Made by a program: the position numbers and the translations under genes | From: Candidatus Aminicenantota bacterium | GTDB lineage: Bacteria > Acidobacteriota > Aminicenantia > S016-38 | DNA: 50,314 bases | Direction of reading: 5' to 3' | NCBI GenBank assembly: GCA_027025175.1 | Contig: JALVRF010000021.1 | Location: 1 to 50,314 of the forward strand | The notes under the pieces: model-generated | What the model was told of the DNA's origin: nothing | Seen by the model: only the letters and a program-made list of their open reading frames with translations | Database searches by the model: none | Shown here: positions 19,869 through 28,809 of the stretch, piece after piece | Position numbering within the stretch: the stretch's first letter is position 1 | How the letters are laid out: every line of letters begins with the position of its first letter

Positions 19869-21425
19869 ATGGCAAGGCTTTACGAATACCAGGGAAAGGA
19901 AATTCTCAAGGATGTGGGAATTAAGGTTCCAGAGGGAAGGGTGGTTGAGAGCCCTGAGGAGGCATCTAAGGCCGCTGAAGAATTGGGAGGAGAGGTGGTG
20001 CTCAAAATCCAGGTATGGCTCAAGGGAAGGGCTGAGATGGGGGGAGTTAAGTTTGCCTCCAGCCCTGAGAAGGCCAAGGAAATAGCCGCCTCCCTCCTGG
20101 GAAAGAAGTTCAAGAACTTCCTGGTGGAGAAACTCCTGGTGGAGAGGAAACTGAATATTAAGGAGGAACTCTTCGCCGGAATAGTAATTGACGATTACGA
20201 GAAAAAACCCTTAGTGGTCTTTTCTGCCATAGGAGGAACCGGGATTGAGGAGATAGCCAGGGAGCATCCTGAAGCCATATTGAAACACCATGTGGATGTC
20301 TTAGAGGGTTTTCCTGAATACAGGGCCAGGGGCCTACTTTCAAAAATGGGATTCAAGGGTAAACTTTTGGTCAAACTTTCCTCCACGCTGTCCAGGCTCT
20401 ATCAGGCCTTCAGAAAATACGACGCCCGCTCCGCAGAGATAAACCCCCTGGTAATCACTGAAGAAGGGGATGTTTATGCCGCAGATACCCACATAACCAT
20501 TGATGATTATGCGGTTTACCGCCATCCAGAACTGGGAATAGAGATAGCCAGGGAGTTTGACCGCCCGCCCACGGAACTGGAAAAAATAGCCTACAAGGTT
20601 GAGGAGAACGATTATCGTGGAACCTTCTACTTCTTCCAGATGGTGGAGAGGCCCAATCCTGATGAGAACTACATAGGTTTTCACGGGGCAGGGGGAGGAG
20701 GTTCCATGATGTCCATGGACGCAGTTCTCAACCGGGGATTTAAAATTGCAAACTTTACCGATACCAGCGGAAATCCACCGGCGTCCAAGGTTTACAGGGC
20801 GGCAAAGATAATCCTTTCCCAGCCAGGGATAATAGGTTATTTCGCCTCGGGCTCAGGGGTGGCTTCCCAGGAACAGTTCAACTCAGCCAGGGGCTTAGTC
20901 AAGGCCTTTATGGAAGAACAGATTGAGATTCCTGCGGTTTTGAGGCTCGGGGGAAATTACGAGGAAAAGGCCATAGAGATTCTCCATACCTTCTCAAAAT
21001 TCATCCCCGCTGAAATCGAGGGATATGGAAGGGACGATTCACCGGAGTTCTGTGCTGACCGCCTCAAGGAACTGGTGGAAAAGAGGGGAAGGAAGGTCCA
21101 CAGGGTAAAGCCCATGGAGGAATTTGCTCCCCCTGAGAATGCCTATTCCTTTAAGACCCTCACAGGGGCCGTTTACATAGATCACAGCCTCTGCGTGAAA
21201 TGTCAGGCAAAACCCTGCGTGGAGGCCTGCACCTATGGGGTGCTAAAATTTGAGGACGGAAAACCCGTCCTGGCCATTTCAGAGGAGGATGCTGCTAAGG
21301 GCAAGTGCACCGAATGCTTGGCCTGTGAACTGTCGTGTTTCTTAGAGGGAAACAAAGCCATAAAAATCCATCTGCCCATCCCTGGGCTTAAGGAATACAG
21401 GGAAAAGGTTTCCAAGGAGGGATAA
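19869..21425 (+). CDS. SucC/ATP-citrate-lyase-type ATP-grasp acyl-CoA ligase beta subunit fused to a C-terminal ferredoxin-type domain
   Basis: N-term ARLYEYQGKEILKDVGIKVPEG, LKIQVWLKGRAEMGGVKF, EINPLVITEEGDVYAAD; C-term CVKCQAKPCVEAC and CTECLACELSC. Confidence 0.85.
   Translation: MARLYEYQGKEILKDVGIKVPEGRVVESPEEASKAAEELGGEVVLKIQVWLKGRAEMGGVKFASSPEKAKEIAASLLGKKFKNFLVEKLLVERKLNIKEELFAGIVIDDYEKKPLVVFSAIGGTGIEEIAREHPEAILKHHVDVLEGFPEYRARGLLSKMGFKGKLLVKLSSTLSRLYQAFRKYDARSAEINPLVITEEGDVYAADTHITIDDYAVYRHPELGIEIAREFDRPPTELEKIAYKVEENDYRGTFYFFQMVERPNPDENYIGFHGAGGGGSMMSMDAVLNRGFKIANFTDTSGNPPASKVYRAAKIILSQPGIIGYFASGSGVASQEQFNSARGLVKAFMEEQIEIPAVLRLGGNYEEKAIEILHTFSKFIPAEIEGYGRDDSPEFCADRLKELVEKRGRKVHRVKPMEEFAPPENAYSFKTLTGAVYIDHSLCVKCQAKPCVEACTYGVLKFEDGKPVLAISEEDAAKGKCTECLACELSCFLEGNKAIKIHLPIPGLKEYREKVSKEG
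21192..21338 (+). other. Ferredoxin-type domain with two 4-Cys motifs inside the CoA-ligase beta subunit
   Basis: CX2CX4CX3C (21192-21230) and CX2CX2CX3C (21306-21338), in frame with the ATP-grasp region. Confidence 0.85.
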
Positions 21426-22334
21426 ATGGCTATTCTAATAGACGAAAAGACCAGGGTTCTTGTTCAGGGGATAACCGGAAGGGAAGGAAGGGCCAGGACC
21501 AAACTCATGAAGGGATACGGAACCAATGTGGTGGCAGGGGTAACCCCCGGGAAGGGGGGACAGGAGGTGGAGGGAATTCCGGTTTTTGACTCGGTATACG
21601 AGGCCATGGAAAAGGTGGGGGAAATAGACGCTTCGGCGATTTTCGTCCCTGCCCCTTTGGTAAAGGCAGCGGCCTTGGAGGCCATAGATGCTGGCATTAA
21701 ACTCCTTCTTTTAGTTCCGGACAGAGTTCCTATCCACGATGTTCTCGAAATTGCAGCCCACGCTGAAAGAAAAGGGGCTAATTTCATAGGCCCCAACACC
21801 CTGGGGGTTCTTTCTCCCGGGAAGGCGGTCCTGGGAATGATAGGAGGAAGGCCAGAGACCGCCAAGGCATGGTTCAGACAGGGGGACATTGGGGTAAGTT
21901 CCCGCTCCGGTGGCATAACTTCCGCCATATCCTATTACCTTTCCAGGGCAGGTTTTGGACTCTCCACCATAGTTCATGTGGGAGGGGATGCTGTGGTGGG
22001 TCTTCCCCATCCGGATATAATGCTGCTTTTCCAGGAGGATTCCCAGACCAGGATGATGGTCATGTTCGGGGAAATAGGAACCACCCAGGAGGAGAGGGTT
22101 GCGGAACTTGTGGAAGGGGGTAAGATAACAAAGCCCATAGTGGCCTTTATTGGGGGAAAGGCTGCCAAGGAAGGGACCCGCTTTTCCCACGCAGGGGCCA
22201 TAGTTGAGGGGGGGAGAGGGAGTTATGCCTCCAAGGTGGAAAGGCTCAAAAAAGCCGGGGTATATATAGCCGATGCCCTCATGGAAATTCCCAAGGTAGT
22301 CGGGGAAGTAAGGAAGAAGCACGGACTTGACTGA
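21426..22334 (+). CDS. SucD-like acyl-CoA ligase alpha subunit
   Basis: RVLVQGITGREG, FIGPNTLGVLSPG, SSRSGGITSAI, phosphohistidine motif RFSHAGAIVEGGRGSY. Confidence 0.88.
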   Translation: MAILIDEKTRVLVQGITGREGRARTKLMKGYGTNVVAGVTPGKGGQEVEGIPVFDSVYEAMEKVGEIDASAIFVPAPLVKAAALEAIDAGIKLLLLVPDRVPIHDVLEIAAHAERKGANFIGPNTLGVLSPGKAVLGMIGGRPETAKAWFRQGDIGVSSRSGGITSAISYYLSRAGFGLSTIVHVGGDAVVGLPHPDIMLLFQEDSQTRMMVMFGEIGTTQEERVAELVEGGKITKPIVAFIGGKAAKEGTRFSHAGAIVEGGRGSYASKVERLKKAGVYIADALMEIPKVVGEVRKKHGLD

Positions 22335-22989
22335 AAAAGAGAAAATAGCAGAGGCCATAAGGAAACTTTACAGCAGGGGACTTATAACCCTTTCCGAGGG
22401 AAATGTTTCCCTAAGAAAGGGGGATGGTTTTCTTATAACCCCGGGAGGGCTCAGAAAGGACAGGGTTGAACCCTCTCACATAGCCCTGGTTTCCCTGGAA
22501 GGGAAAATTATGTGCGGAAAGCCATCCTCCGAATACCTTCTTCACCTTGAAATTTACAGGAAAAGGCCTGATGTAAATGCTGTGGTTCACGCCCATCCTC
22601 CCTTTGTCCTTTCCCTCGCCTCGGCTGAAATCCCCCTTAAATATCCTGTCCTGGCCGAGGCAGTCTTCCTTTTAGGTCCTGTTCCCATATTGGAGTTTTC
22701 CCTGCCCTCAAGCATGGACCTGGCGGCGAAGGCAGGGGAGGCTTCCAGAAGGCACGATGCTTTGATCCTTGAAAACCATGGGGCTGTAACCCTTGCCCCG
22801 GGTCTTGACCTTGCCTTAGCCATGATGGAGACTTTGGAGAGGACCGCAGAGGTTCTCTGGAGGGGATTGCTCCTGGGCAAGGTGAAACTCCTTGGCCGAA
22901 CTCAGGTAGAGGAACTGCTGGCCCTTCGGTCCCGTTACGGCCTTCCCCCCAGGGACTGGAGACCCGAAGATTTCCTCTGGAGCCTGTAG
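22327..22989 (+). CDS. Class II aldolase/adducin family protein
   Basis: TTG start overlapping the previous stop; SEGNVSLR, VVHAHPPFVLSLA, LILENHGAVTLAPGLDLALAMMETLERTAEV. Confidence 0.88.
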   Translation: MTEKEKIAEAIRKLYSRGLITLSEGNVSLRKGDGFLITPGGLRKDRVEPSHIALVSLEGKIMCGKPSSEYLLHLEIYRKRPDVNAVVHAHPPFVLSLASAEIPLKYPVLAEAVFLLGPVPILEFSLPSSMDLAAKAGEASRRHDALILENHGAVTLAPGLDLALAMMETLERTAEVLWRGLLLGKVKLLGRTQVEELLALRSRYGLPPRDWRPEDFLWSL

Positions 22990-23034
22990 GGTCCAGGAAA
23001 ACCCCGGGATGGGAAATTCGTATAAATTAACAGC

Positions 23035-24267
23035 ATGAAAATTTCGGTTGGGGAAACTTTATCTCTGGCAGTCCAATCCCTGAGAAGAAATGCCTTCAGA
23101 ACCTTTCTGACTCTGCTGGGAATAATAATTGCGGTTTCCACCATAATATCAATTATAGGCACAATAGAAGGCCTGAACGATTATGTAAAGGAAAAAATAA
23201 TCCCATACGGGGCGACGGATTTCACGGTGGCAAGGAGACCGGAAATAGTGACCTCATGGAAGGAATTTCTGAAATTAAGGAGGAGGAAGAGGTTTCCCCT
23301 TTCCTATTATCAGAAAATCAAAGAACTGTGTTATTCCTGTGAGAAAGTGGGGGCGGAGGATTCGGGAACCGCCAAGGTTTTTTACAGGGGAAAATACTTG
23401 GAGGATGTGTCCGTAAAGGGGGAAACCTCCCTGGCCAGGGAGATAGGGGGGGTAAGGGACCTGGCCGACGGGAGGCCTTTTACTGAGGAGGAGGCGCTTT
23501 CCGGGGCCAAGGTCTGCACCATAGGATGGGATATTAGGGAAAACCTTTTTCCCTTACAGGATCCCATAGGAAAGAGGATAAGGATAAGGGGAGTCAGTTT
23601 CAGGATTGTGGGGGTGGAGGCAAAGAGAGGGAAAGTGATGGGAATTTCTGCGGATAATTTCGTTGCCATTCCCATAAAGGCCTTTTACACAGTTTTCCCC
23701 TGGAGGCAGGACATAACCATAAAGGTCCACACTTCCTCCCCTGAAAAAATGCAGGAGGCCATGGACGAAGTAAGGGCCATTCTCCGCTCCCTGAGGCATC
23801 TTCCACCCTCTGCAGAGGACGATTTTTCCTTTTCCACCTCCCAGTCCATGCTTAAAATATATAAAAACCTTACCTCCACCCTTTTCCTGGCCATGATAAT
23901 AATATCCTCCATCTCCCTGCTTGTGGGGGGGATCGTTGTTATGAACATCATGCTGGTTTCGGTAAGTGAAAGGGTTCCGGAAATAGGGATCAGGAGGGCT
24001 GTGGGAGCGAGAAGGGCTGACATTATGCGGCAATTTCTCATGGAATCTGTCTTTTTAACGAGCCTGGGTGGGATAATAGGAATTTTGCTCGGTGGTTTTC
24101 TGGTTTACCTCATAAACAGATTTTCCCCCCTGCCGGCCCACATGAAACTATGGTTTGTTCTACTGGGTTTAGGGATAGCAGGCGCGGCAGGTATTATTTT
24201 TGGAATATACCCAGCATCCAGGGCTGCAAGTTTACATCCGGTTGAAGCCTTAAGGAGCGAGATGTGA
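23035..24267 (+). CDS. MacB/FtsX-family ABC transporter permease
   Basis: N-terminal TM, MacB-like periplasmic domain, three C-terminal TMs with LLVGGIVVMNIMLVSVSERVPEIGIRRAVGARR. Confidence 0.88.
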   Translation: MKISVGETLSLAVQSLRRNAFRTFLTLLGIIIAVSTIISIIGTIEGLNDYVKEKIIPYGATDFTVARRPEIVTSWKEFLKLRRRKRFPLSYYQKIKELCYSCEKVGAEDSGTAKVFYRGKYLEDVSVKGETSLAREIGGVRDLADGRPFTEEEALSGAKVCTIGWDIRENLFPLQDPIGKRIRIRGVSFRIVGVEAKRGKVMGISADNFVAIPIKAFYTVFPWRQDITIKVHTSSPEKMQEAMDEVRAILRSLRHLPPSAEDDFSFSTSQSMLKIYKNLTSTLFLAMIIISSISLLVGGIVVMNIMLVSVSERVPEIGIRRAVGARRADIMRQFLMESVFLTSLGGIIGILLGGFLVYLINRFSPLPAHMKLWFVLLGLGIAGAAGIIFGIYPASRAASLHPVEALRSEM

Positions 24268-25517
24268 GGAGATTTACCCTTGCTGGAGAACTAATAAAAA
24301 CTGCCCTTTCTTCCCTGGGCAGAAACAAAACCCGAAGTTTTCTTACCGCTCTGGGAATAATAATCGGGGTGGCTACGGTGATGGCCATGGTGGGAGTTAC
24401 AGAGGGTATAAGGGTAAACATGAAAAAACAACTTGAGGTCCTGGGCTCCAACCTGATTTTCGTGTCCAAATTTGAACCTGGCATAAGGTTCGGGAGGACG
24501 CCCAGGAAACTCAGATTGAGAAAAAACCTGACCCTGAAGGACCTGGAGTCCATCCAGAAACTTCCCTCTGTGGAATATGCTGCTGGCCAGATAAAACTCT
24601 TTGAGGGAAGGAAGGTAAGGTCAAAATATTCCACCACCACCGGCGTGGTTCTCATAGGAGCCACTTCTGATTATCTCAGGGTTCTCAAAATGAACCTGAT
24701 GGCAGGAAGATTCTTCACCCAGGGGGAGGAGCGAAGCAGGGCAAATGTGGCGGTTCTCGGAGCAGATGTGGTGGAGAATCTGTTCCCCGGGGTTGACCCC
24801 ATAGGTAAGAAATTCCACATGAGAAATTCCACATACAGGGTAATAGGTGTTATGGAAAAGATGGGTCAGGGCCTCTTTGGCCAGAACCAGGATAATTATG
24901 TGATTCTCCCCATTACCACCCTTTACAAGTATTACCCCTGGAGCCGAAGGCTGTGGTGGGGAGGATTATTTATCATGGCAAGACCCAAAAGCCCTGAACT
25001 CCTCCAGGAAGCCATGGACGAGATAACAGAAGTTCTAAGGATAAGGAGGAGATTGAAACCTTCCCAGGATAACGACTTTTCCATTTATACCCAGGAATAT
25101 GTCAATAAACTTTTCAATCAATTAATAGGCGGGGTATTTTTGGTTGGTGTCCTGATAGCATCCATTTCCCTTCTGGTGGGGGGAATCGGGATAATGAACA
25201 TCATGCTGGTTTCCATGAGAGAAAGAACATCGGAAATAGGCTTGAGGAGGGCTCTGGGCGCAAAAAGGAGGCATATCCTCTTCCAGTTCCTGGTGGAGGC
25301 TGTGGTTCTTTCCCTTGGGGGAGGTCTTATAGGCATGATTCTGGGGTTTTTGCTGGCCTTAGTGGCCAAGGCCGCTGCCCACTTTCCTGCCCAGGTTACC
25401 TTCTTCGGTGTTGCCATGGGGATTGGTGTTTCTACCTTAGTGGGGATTTTCTTCGGCATTTACCCTGCGTGGAAGGCTTCCCAACTTAGCCCTGTGGAGG
25501 CCCTTCGTTACGAATGA
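24264..25517 (+). CDS. MacB/FtsX-family ABC transporter permease (second)
   Basis: SLLVGGIGIMNIMLVSMRERTSEIGLRRALGAKR; GTG start overlaps previous stop by 4 nt. Confidence 0.88.
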   Translation: MRRFTLAGELIKTALSSLGRNKTRSFLTALGIIIGVATVMAMVGVTEGIRVNMKKQLEVLGSNLIFVSKFEPGIRFGRTPRKLRLRKNLTLKDLESIQKLPSVEYAAGQIKLFEGRKVRSKYSTTTGVVLIGATSDYLRVLKMNLMAGRFFTQGEERSRANVAVLGADVVENLFPGVDPIGKKFHMRNSTYRVIGVMEKMGQGLFGQNQDNYVILPITTLYKYYPWSRRLWWGGLFIMARPKSPELLQEAMDEITEVLRIRRRLKPSQDNDFSIYTQEYVNKLFNQLIGGVFLVGVLIASISLLVGGIGIMNIMLVSMRERTSEIGLRRALGAKRRHILFQFLVEAVVLSLGGGLIGMILGFLLALVAKAAAHFPAQVTFFGVAMGIGVSTLVGIFFGIYPAWKASQLSPVEALRYE

Positions 25518-25568
25518 TATTTTAATTCTGGCCAGGAATTAATCTTCCCCTTTTATGCCCTTTATCTG

Positions 25569-25597
25569 TTGAAAAAAGGGGTTTTTACTTTTATAAT
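25569..25597 (+). promoter_or_regulatory. Consensus-like promoter TTGAAA-N17-TATAAT for the HU gene
   Basis: -35 25569-25574, -10 25592-25597, SD AAGGAGGTG before ATG 25630. Confidence 0.75.
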
Positions 25598-25629
25598 AAG
25601 CGTAAGGAAATATTTAAGGAGGTGAAGGT

Positions 25630-25893
25630 ATGGAAAAAATTTACAGGGAAATCGCAAAGGAATTAGGAGTTAGCCAGGAAAAGGCAAAGAAAGCCATCAG
25701 GTTGTTCCTGGAGAAGGCGGCTGAAAGGGCGGCCAAGGGAGATAAGGTCATAGTTCCCGGCTACATTTCCATTTCCAAGGTTAAAAGGGCCGCCAGGACA
25801 GGGGTCAACCCCAGGACCAAGGAGAAAATCAAGATTCCTGCCAAGGAAGTTCTAAAAGCCAAACTGGGAAAGAAAATTCAGGAAAAACTCTGA
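25630..25893 (+). CDS. HU-family DNA-binding protein
   Basis: 87 aa with RAARTGVNPRTKEKIKIPAKEVLKAKLGKKI. Confidence 0.92.
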   Translation: MEKIYREIAKELGVSQEKAKKAIRLFLEKAAERAAKGDKVIVPGYISISKVKRAARTGVNPRTKEKIKIPAKEVLKAKLGKKIQEKL

Positions 25894-25905
25894 GTAATTT
25901 TTATT

Positions 25906-25945
25906 CCCCCCTTTTGCAAAAAGGGGGGATTTTTTTATTTTTTTG
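25906..25945 (+). terminator. Rho-independent terminator after HU
   Basis: CCCCCCTTTT-gca-AAAAGGGGGG class hairpin (about 25906-25928) followed by a long T-rich tract. Confidence 0.9.
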
Positions 25946-25948
25946 TAA

Positions 25949-26854
25949 ATGAAAAGATTAACCTTAATAAGGGAAAGCCGCAGGCCTTTAAACATAAGGA
26001 AATTGCTTGAAAAATCCTATTTTGCCCAGGAAATAGAGGGAAAGGCCACGGTGGGAGTCATAGTAAGCCTTATAAGTTTCAGGGGAAAATACGAGATGGC
26101 CAATGTGGAAGCCGTGGCCGAACTTACAAGGTTCATAAAGGAAATATCCCCTGCCACCAGGGTTATTGTGGCTGCTGCTTCCCATGAGGCATACCAGGAG
26201 GGAAAAAGCACAGAGGAGGCTTTTAAGCGCCTCAAGTATGCCATTGTTAAAAGGGAAGGGGCAGAACTCCTGGCCCTGGAGATGGGGGAATATTCCGAGG
26301 TTGAGTTTGAAACTACCAGGGGGTTAAGGAGGGCGAGGCTTTCAAAATTCAGGGCAGATTTGCTCGTTTCCTTCACCCCTCCCAAAACCCATCCTCTTCT
26401 AATTATCTCATCTACCCTGGACAATCTTGCCTTTGAAATGACCCATCCTGCAGACAGGCAATATCTTTACGGTGGAAAACTCTGGCCGGAAGACCCCCTT
26501 CCCTATTTTAAACTGGCTTCTAAAAACATACTTAAAGTCTTTTCCATAGTGAAACCCCATGTGGGTATAGTGGACGGTCTTTTCGCTGTGGAGGGGAGAG
26601 GGCCCCTTCAGGGAACGCCGGTTTTCCATCAACTGGCCCTTGCCTCCCCTGATTTAGTTCTCGTGGATGCCCTGACGAGCGCCCTGGCTGGAGTTGATCC
26701 GGAAAAGGTCTACTACTTAAAACTTGCCCGGGAAAAGAAACTGGGCAGCATCGATTATTCTAAAACCATACCCAGGGACAGGATCAGACAATACCGGTTT
26801 CCCTACAGACTTCATCCAGCCTCCCAGGCCCTCCTTCAAGGAGGGACAAAATAG
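25949..26854 (+). CDS. DUF362 family protein
   Basis: 301 aa; PPKTHPLLIISSTLDNL, HVGIVDGLFAVEGRGPLQGTPVFHQLALASPDLVLVDALTSALAGVDP. Confidence 0.75.
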   Translation: MKRLTLIRESRRPLNIRKLLEKSYFAQEIEGKATVGVIVSLISFRGKYEMANVEAVAELTRFIKEISPATRVIVAAASHEAYQEGKSTEEAFKRLKYAIVKREGAELLALEMGEYSEVEFETTRGLRRARLSKFRADLLVSFTPPKTHPLLIISSTLDNLAFEMTHPADRQYLYGGKLWPEDPLPYFKLASKNILKVFSIVKPHVGIVDGLFAVEGRGPLQGTPVFHQLALASPDLVLVDALTSALAGVDPEKVYYLKLAREKKLGSIDYSKTIPRDRIRQYRFPYRLHPASQALLQGGTK

Positions 26855-27932
26855 ATTTAGCCGCAATCTTTGAGGCCGGGGCTTTGGGAAACATTTCCCT
26901 TATCCGGGAGAACTCTCCTCTGATTTCCTCCTGAAGTTCCCTGTAGCCCAAAATTTTTTCCGTTTCCCTGAGCAGATTTTCAGGGGTGAATTCCCCCTGA
27001 AAGAGCTCCTTGGCCACCTCCCTTCCCGCAAGAATATTGACTATGGAATACTTTTCAAGTTTTACTAAGGGTTTTAGCACGAAGTAAGTTAGGGGCAAAA
27101 GTTTGTAGAAGACGATAAGAGGAGTTTGAAGAAAGGCGGTCTCTAAGGTGGCGGTTCCTGAGGCGGAAAGAACCACCTTGGCATAGGCCATGGCAGAATA
27201 GCGGTGCTCTTCCACGGAAATTATCCCTTCCATGGGGTATTTCATTAGCATTTCCTTTACCGTGGGGGCTACGGCCAGGAACACAGTTATTTGAGGATTT
27301 CTTTCCCTGAACAGTCTTACGAATTCCAGGAGGGTGGGCATGTGGTTTTTAATTTCCATGGGCCTGCTTCCCGGGAGGATGGTTATGAAATTTTCGCTGC
27401 CGTAAATCCTGGTAAATTCCTTCCTGGAAATTTCAGGCTTCACCCTCTCCATTCCAGGATGCCCCACAAAACAATGTGGTATATTCCAGCGACGGTAAAT
27501 TTCCCTTTCAAAGGGATATATCAAAAGTTCCAGGTCCACCAGTTTCTTCACTCTCTTTATTCTTCCTGGTCTCCACGCCCATACAGTGGGGCTTACATAG
27601 TGGATCACCGGGATGTTAATTCTCTTTTTTACCCTCTCCGCCAGCATGAAGTGAAAATCCGGAAGGTCTATCAGGACAAGGGCCGAAGGCCTCCTTTGAA
27701 GGATAACCTCGGTCAGGTTCCTCAGAACCCTCTTTATCCTGGGGAGTTTGGGCAAAATCTCAAAAACCCCTCCCCACTGAACTTCCTCCATGGGATAAAG
27801 AACCTGGAGTCCCTGTTTTTTCAGGTTTTCTCCTCCCACACCGAAGGCAGGCAGGGAAAGTTCTCTGAGCAAATCCGCCCCCCACAGGTCTGCGGAGTAT
27901 TCTCCGGCGGAGAGAAATATTATTTTTTCCAA
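26784..27932 (-). CDS. lpxB: Lipid-A-disaccharide synthase
   Basis: FLSAGEYSADLWGADLL, VLIDLPDFHFMLAERVKK, IHYVSPTVWAWRPGRIKRVKK, TILPGSRPMEIKNH. Confidence 0.9.
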   Translation of the reverse strand: MEKIIFLSAGEYSADLWGADLLRELSLPAFGVGGENLKKQGLQVLYPMEEVQWGGVFEILPKLPRIKRVLRNLTEVILQRRPSALVLIDLPDFHFMLAERVKKRINIPVIHYVSPTVWAWRPGRIKRVKKLVDLELLIYPFEREIYRRWNIPHCFVGHPGMERVKPEISRKEFTRIYGSENFITILPGSRPMEIKNHMPTLLEFVRLFRERNPQITVFLAVAPTVKEMLMKYPMEGIISVEEHRYSAMAYAKVVLSASGTATLETAFLQTPLIVFYKLLPLTYFVLKPLVKLEKYSIVNILAGREVAKELFQGEFTPENLLRETEKILGYRELQEEIRGEFSRIREMFPKAPASKIAAKSILSLLEGGPGRLDEVCRETGIV

Positions 27933-28408
27933 TATACCTTCCGGAATTTTTTGTCGCTGAGCCGGACTATGAAAAGCCAGTCCTCGTATTGGTTGCTTCC
28001 CTTGTAGGTTAGAACGGACTCCCCGGTGGCCCTGGGAGCAACCCCTATGAGGGCCGGTTTTGGAAACTGTCCTGCCTGTTCTTCTTTGACCAGATAAACA
28101 AAATCAGGGTTGGGCACCTGGGGTAACATCACCAGGTACCAGTTTCCCCTGGAAAGGGGGTCCCTCCACTTCCTGCGCAGAAATTTCTCCTTGACGAGTT
28201 GGGCCAGGTTTTTAGGCAATTTTCCAGGATGTTTTCGGGTATACATCCCTATAGCATTTACTATTCTGCTCCCCCTGAAGATAGCCTCTTTCTCCAGGTT
28301 CCTCTTTATCTGGGTTTCCCACACAGGAATGGCCACCATTAAGGAAAGATTCACCAGGAAGAGAACGAAAATTATGGTTATGAAAGTGTATCCCCTCTGG
28401 TTTACCAT
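27920..28408 (-). CDS. Pseudopilin/type IV pilin-like protein lacking Glu5
   Basis: Prepilin-like N-terminus NQRG^YTFITIIFVLFLVNLSLMVAIP; downstream of two pilin genes with overlaps. Confidence 0.65.
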   Translation of the reverse strand: MVNQRGYTFITIIFVLFLVNLSLMVAIPVWETQIKRNLEKEAIFRGSRIVNAIGMYTRKHPGKLPKNLAQLVKEKFLRRKWRDPLSRGNWYLVMLPQVPNPDFVYLVKEEQAGQFPKPALIGVAPRATGESVLTYKGSNQYEDWLFIVRLSDKKFRKVYWKK

Positions 28409-28809
28409 TGATTGTAAGGGGTTCCCTCGGTGGAAATTTTGTCAGAACCGGATTTCACATCAATGACCCCTGGAATTTTTCCCTCGGCAATTTCCTCAAG
28501 GCTCAACTCCTCCTGAACCTCCACCCAGGTATCCGCGGCCCCGGTTATGGGATCCACAGGAATGGCCCTCAGGTATTTCCTCTCAACCAGTTCCTGAAGG
28601 GATTGAGGATATCTTCCCCGGTCCAGTTTGAATTGCTGAATGAGTTTTCTCATCTGGAAGAGGTCCTCCCTCAGGGCCGCCTCCTTGGCCTTCCTCATGG
28701 AGTTGTAATAATTAGGAACTGCTATGGCCGCCAGAATGCCTATAATGGTCATTACCACCAGAAGTTCAAGGAGGGTGAAACCCTTACCATTTCCTGTAGG
28801 GTATTCCAT
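28402..28809 (-). CDS. GspG-like prepilin
   Basis: GNGKG^FTLLELLVVMTIIGILAAIAVPNYYNSMRKAKE. Confidence 0.92.
   Translation of the reverse strand: MEYPTGNGKGFTLLELLVVMTIIGILAAIAVPNYYNSMRKAKEAALREDLFQMRKLIQQFKLDRGRYPQSLQELVERKYLRAIPVDPITGAADTWVEVQEELSLEEIAEGKIPGVIDVKSGSDKISTEGTPYNQW

Noticed and set aside
25630-25893. HU-like protein as an unusual nucleoid protein
   Set aside because: The short length and RTGxNPxT arm are ordinary for the HU/IHF family.
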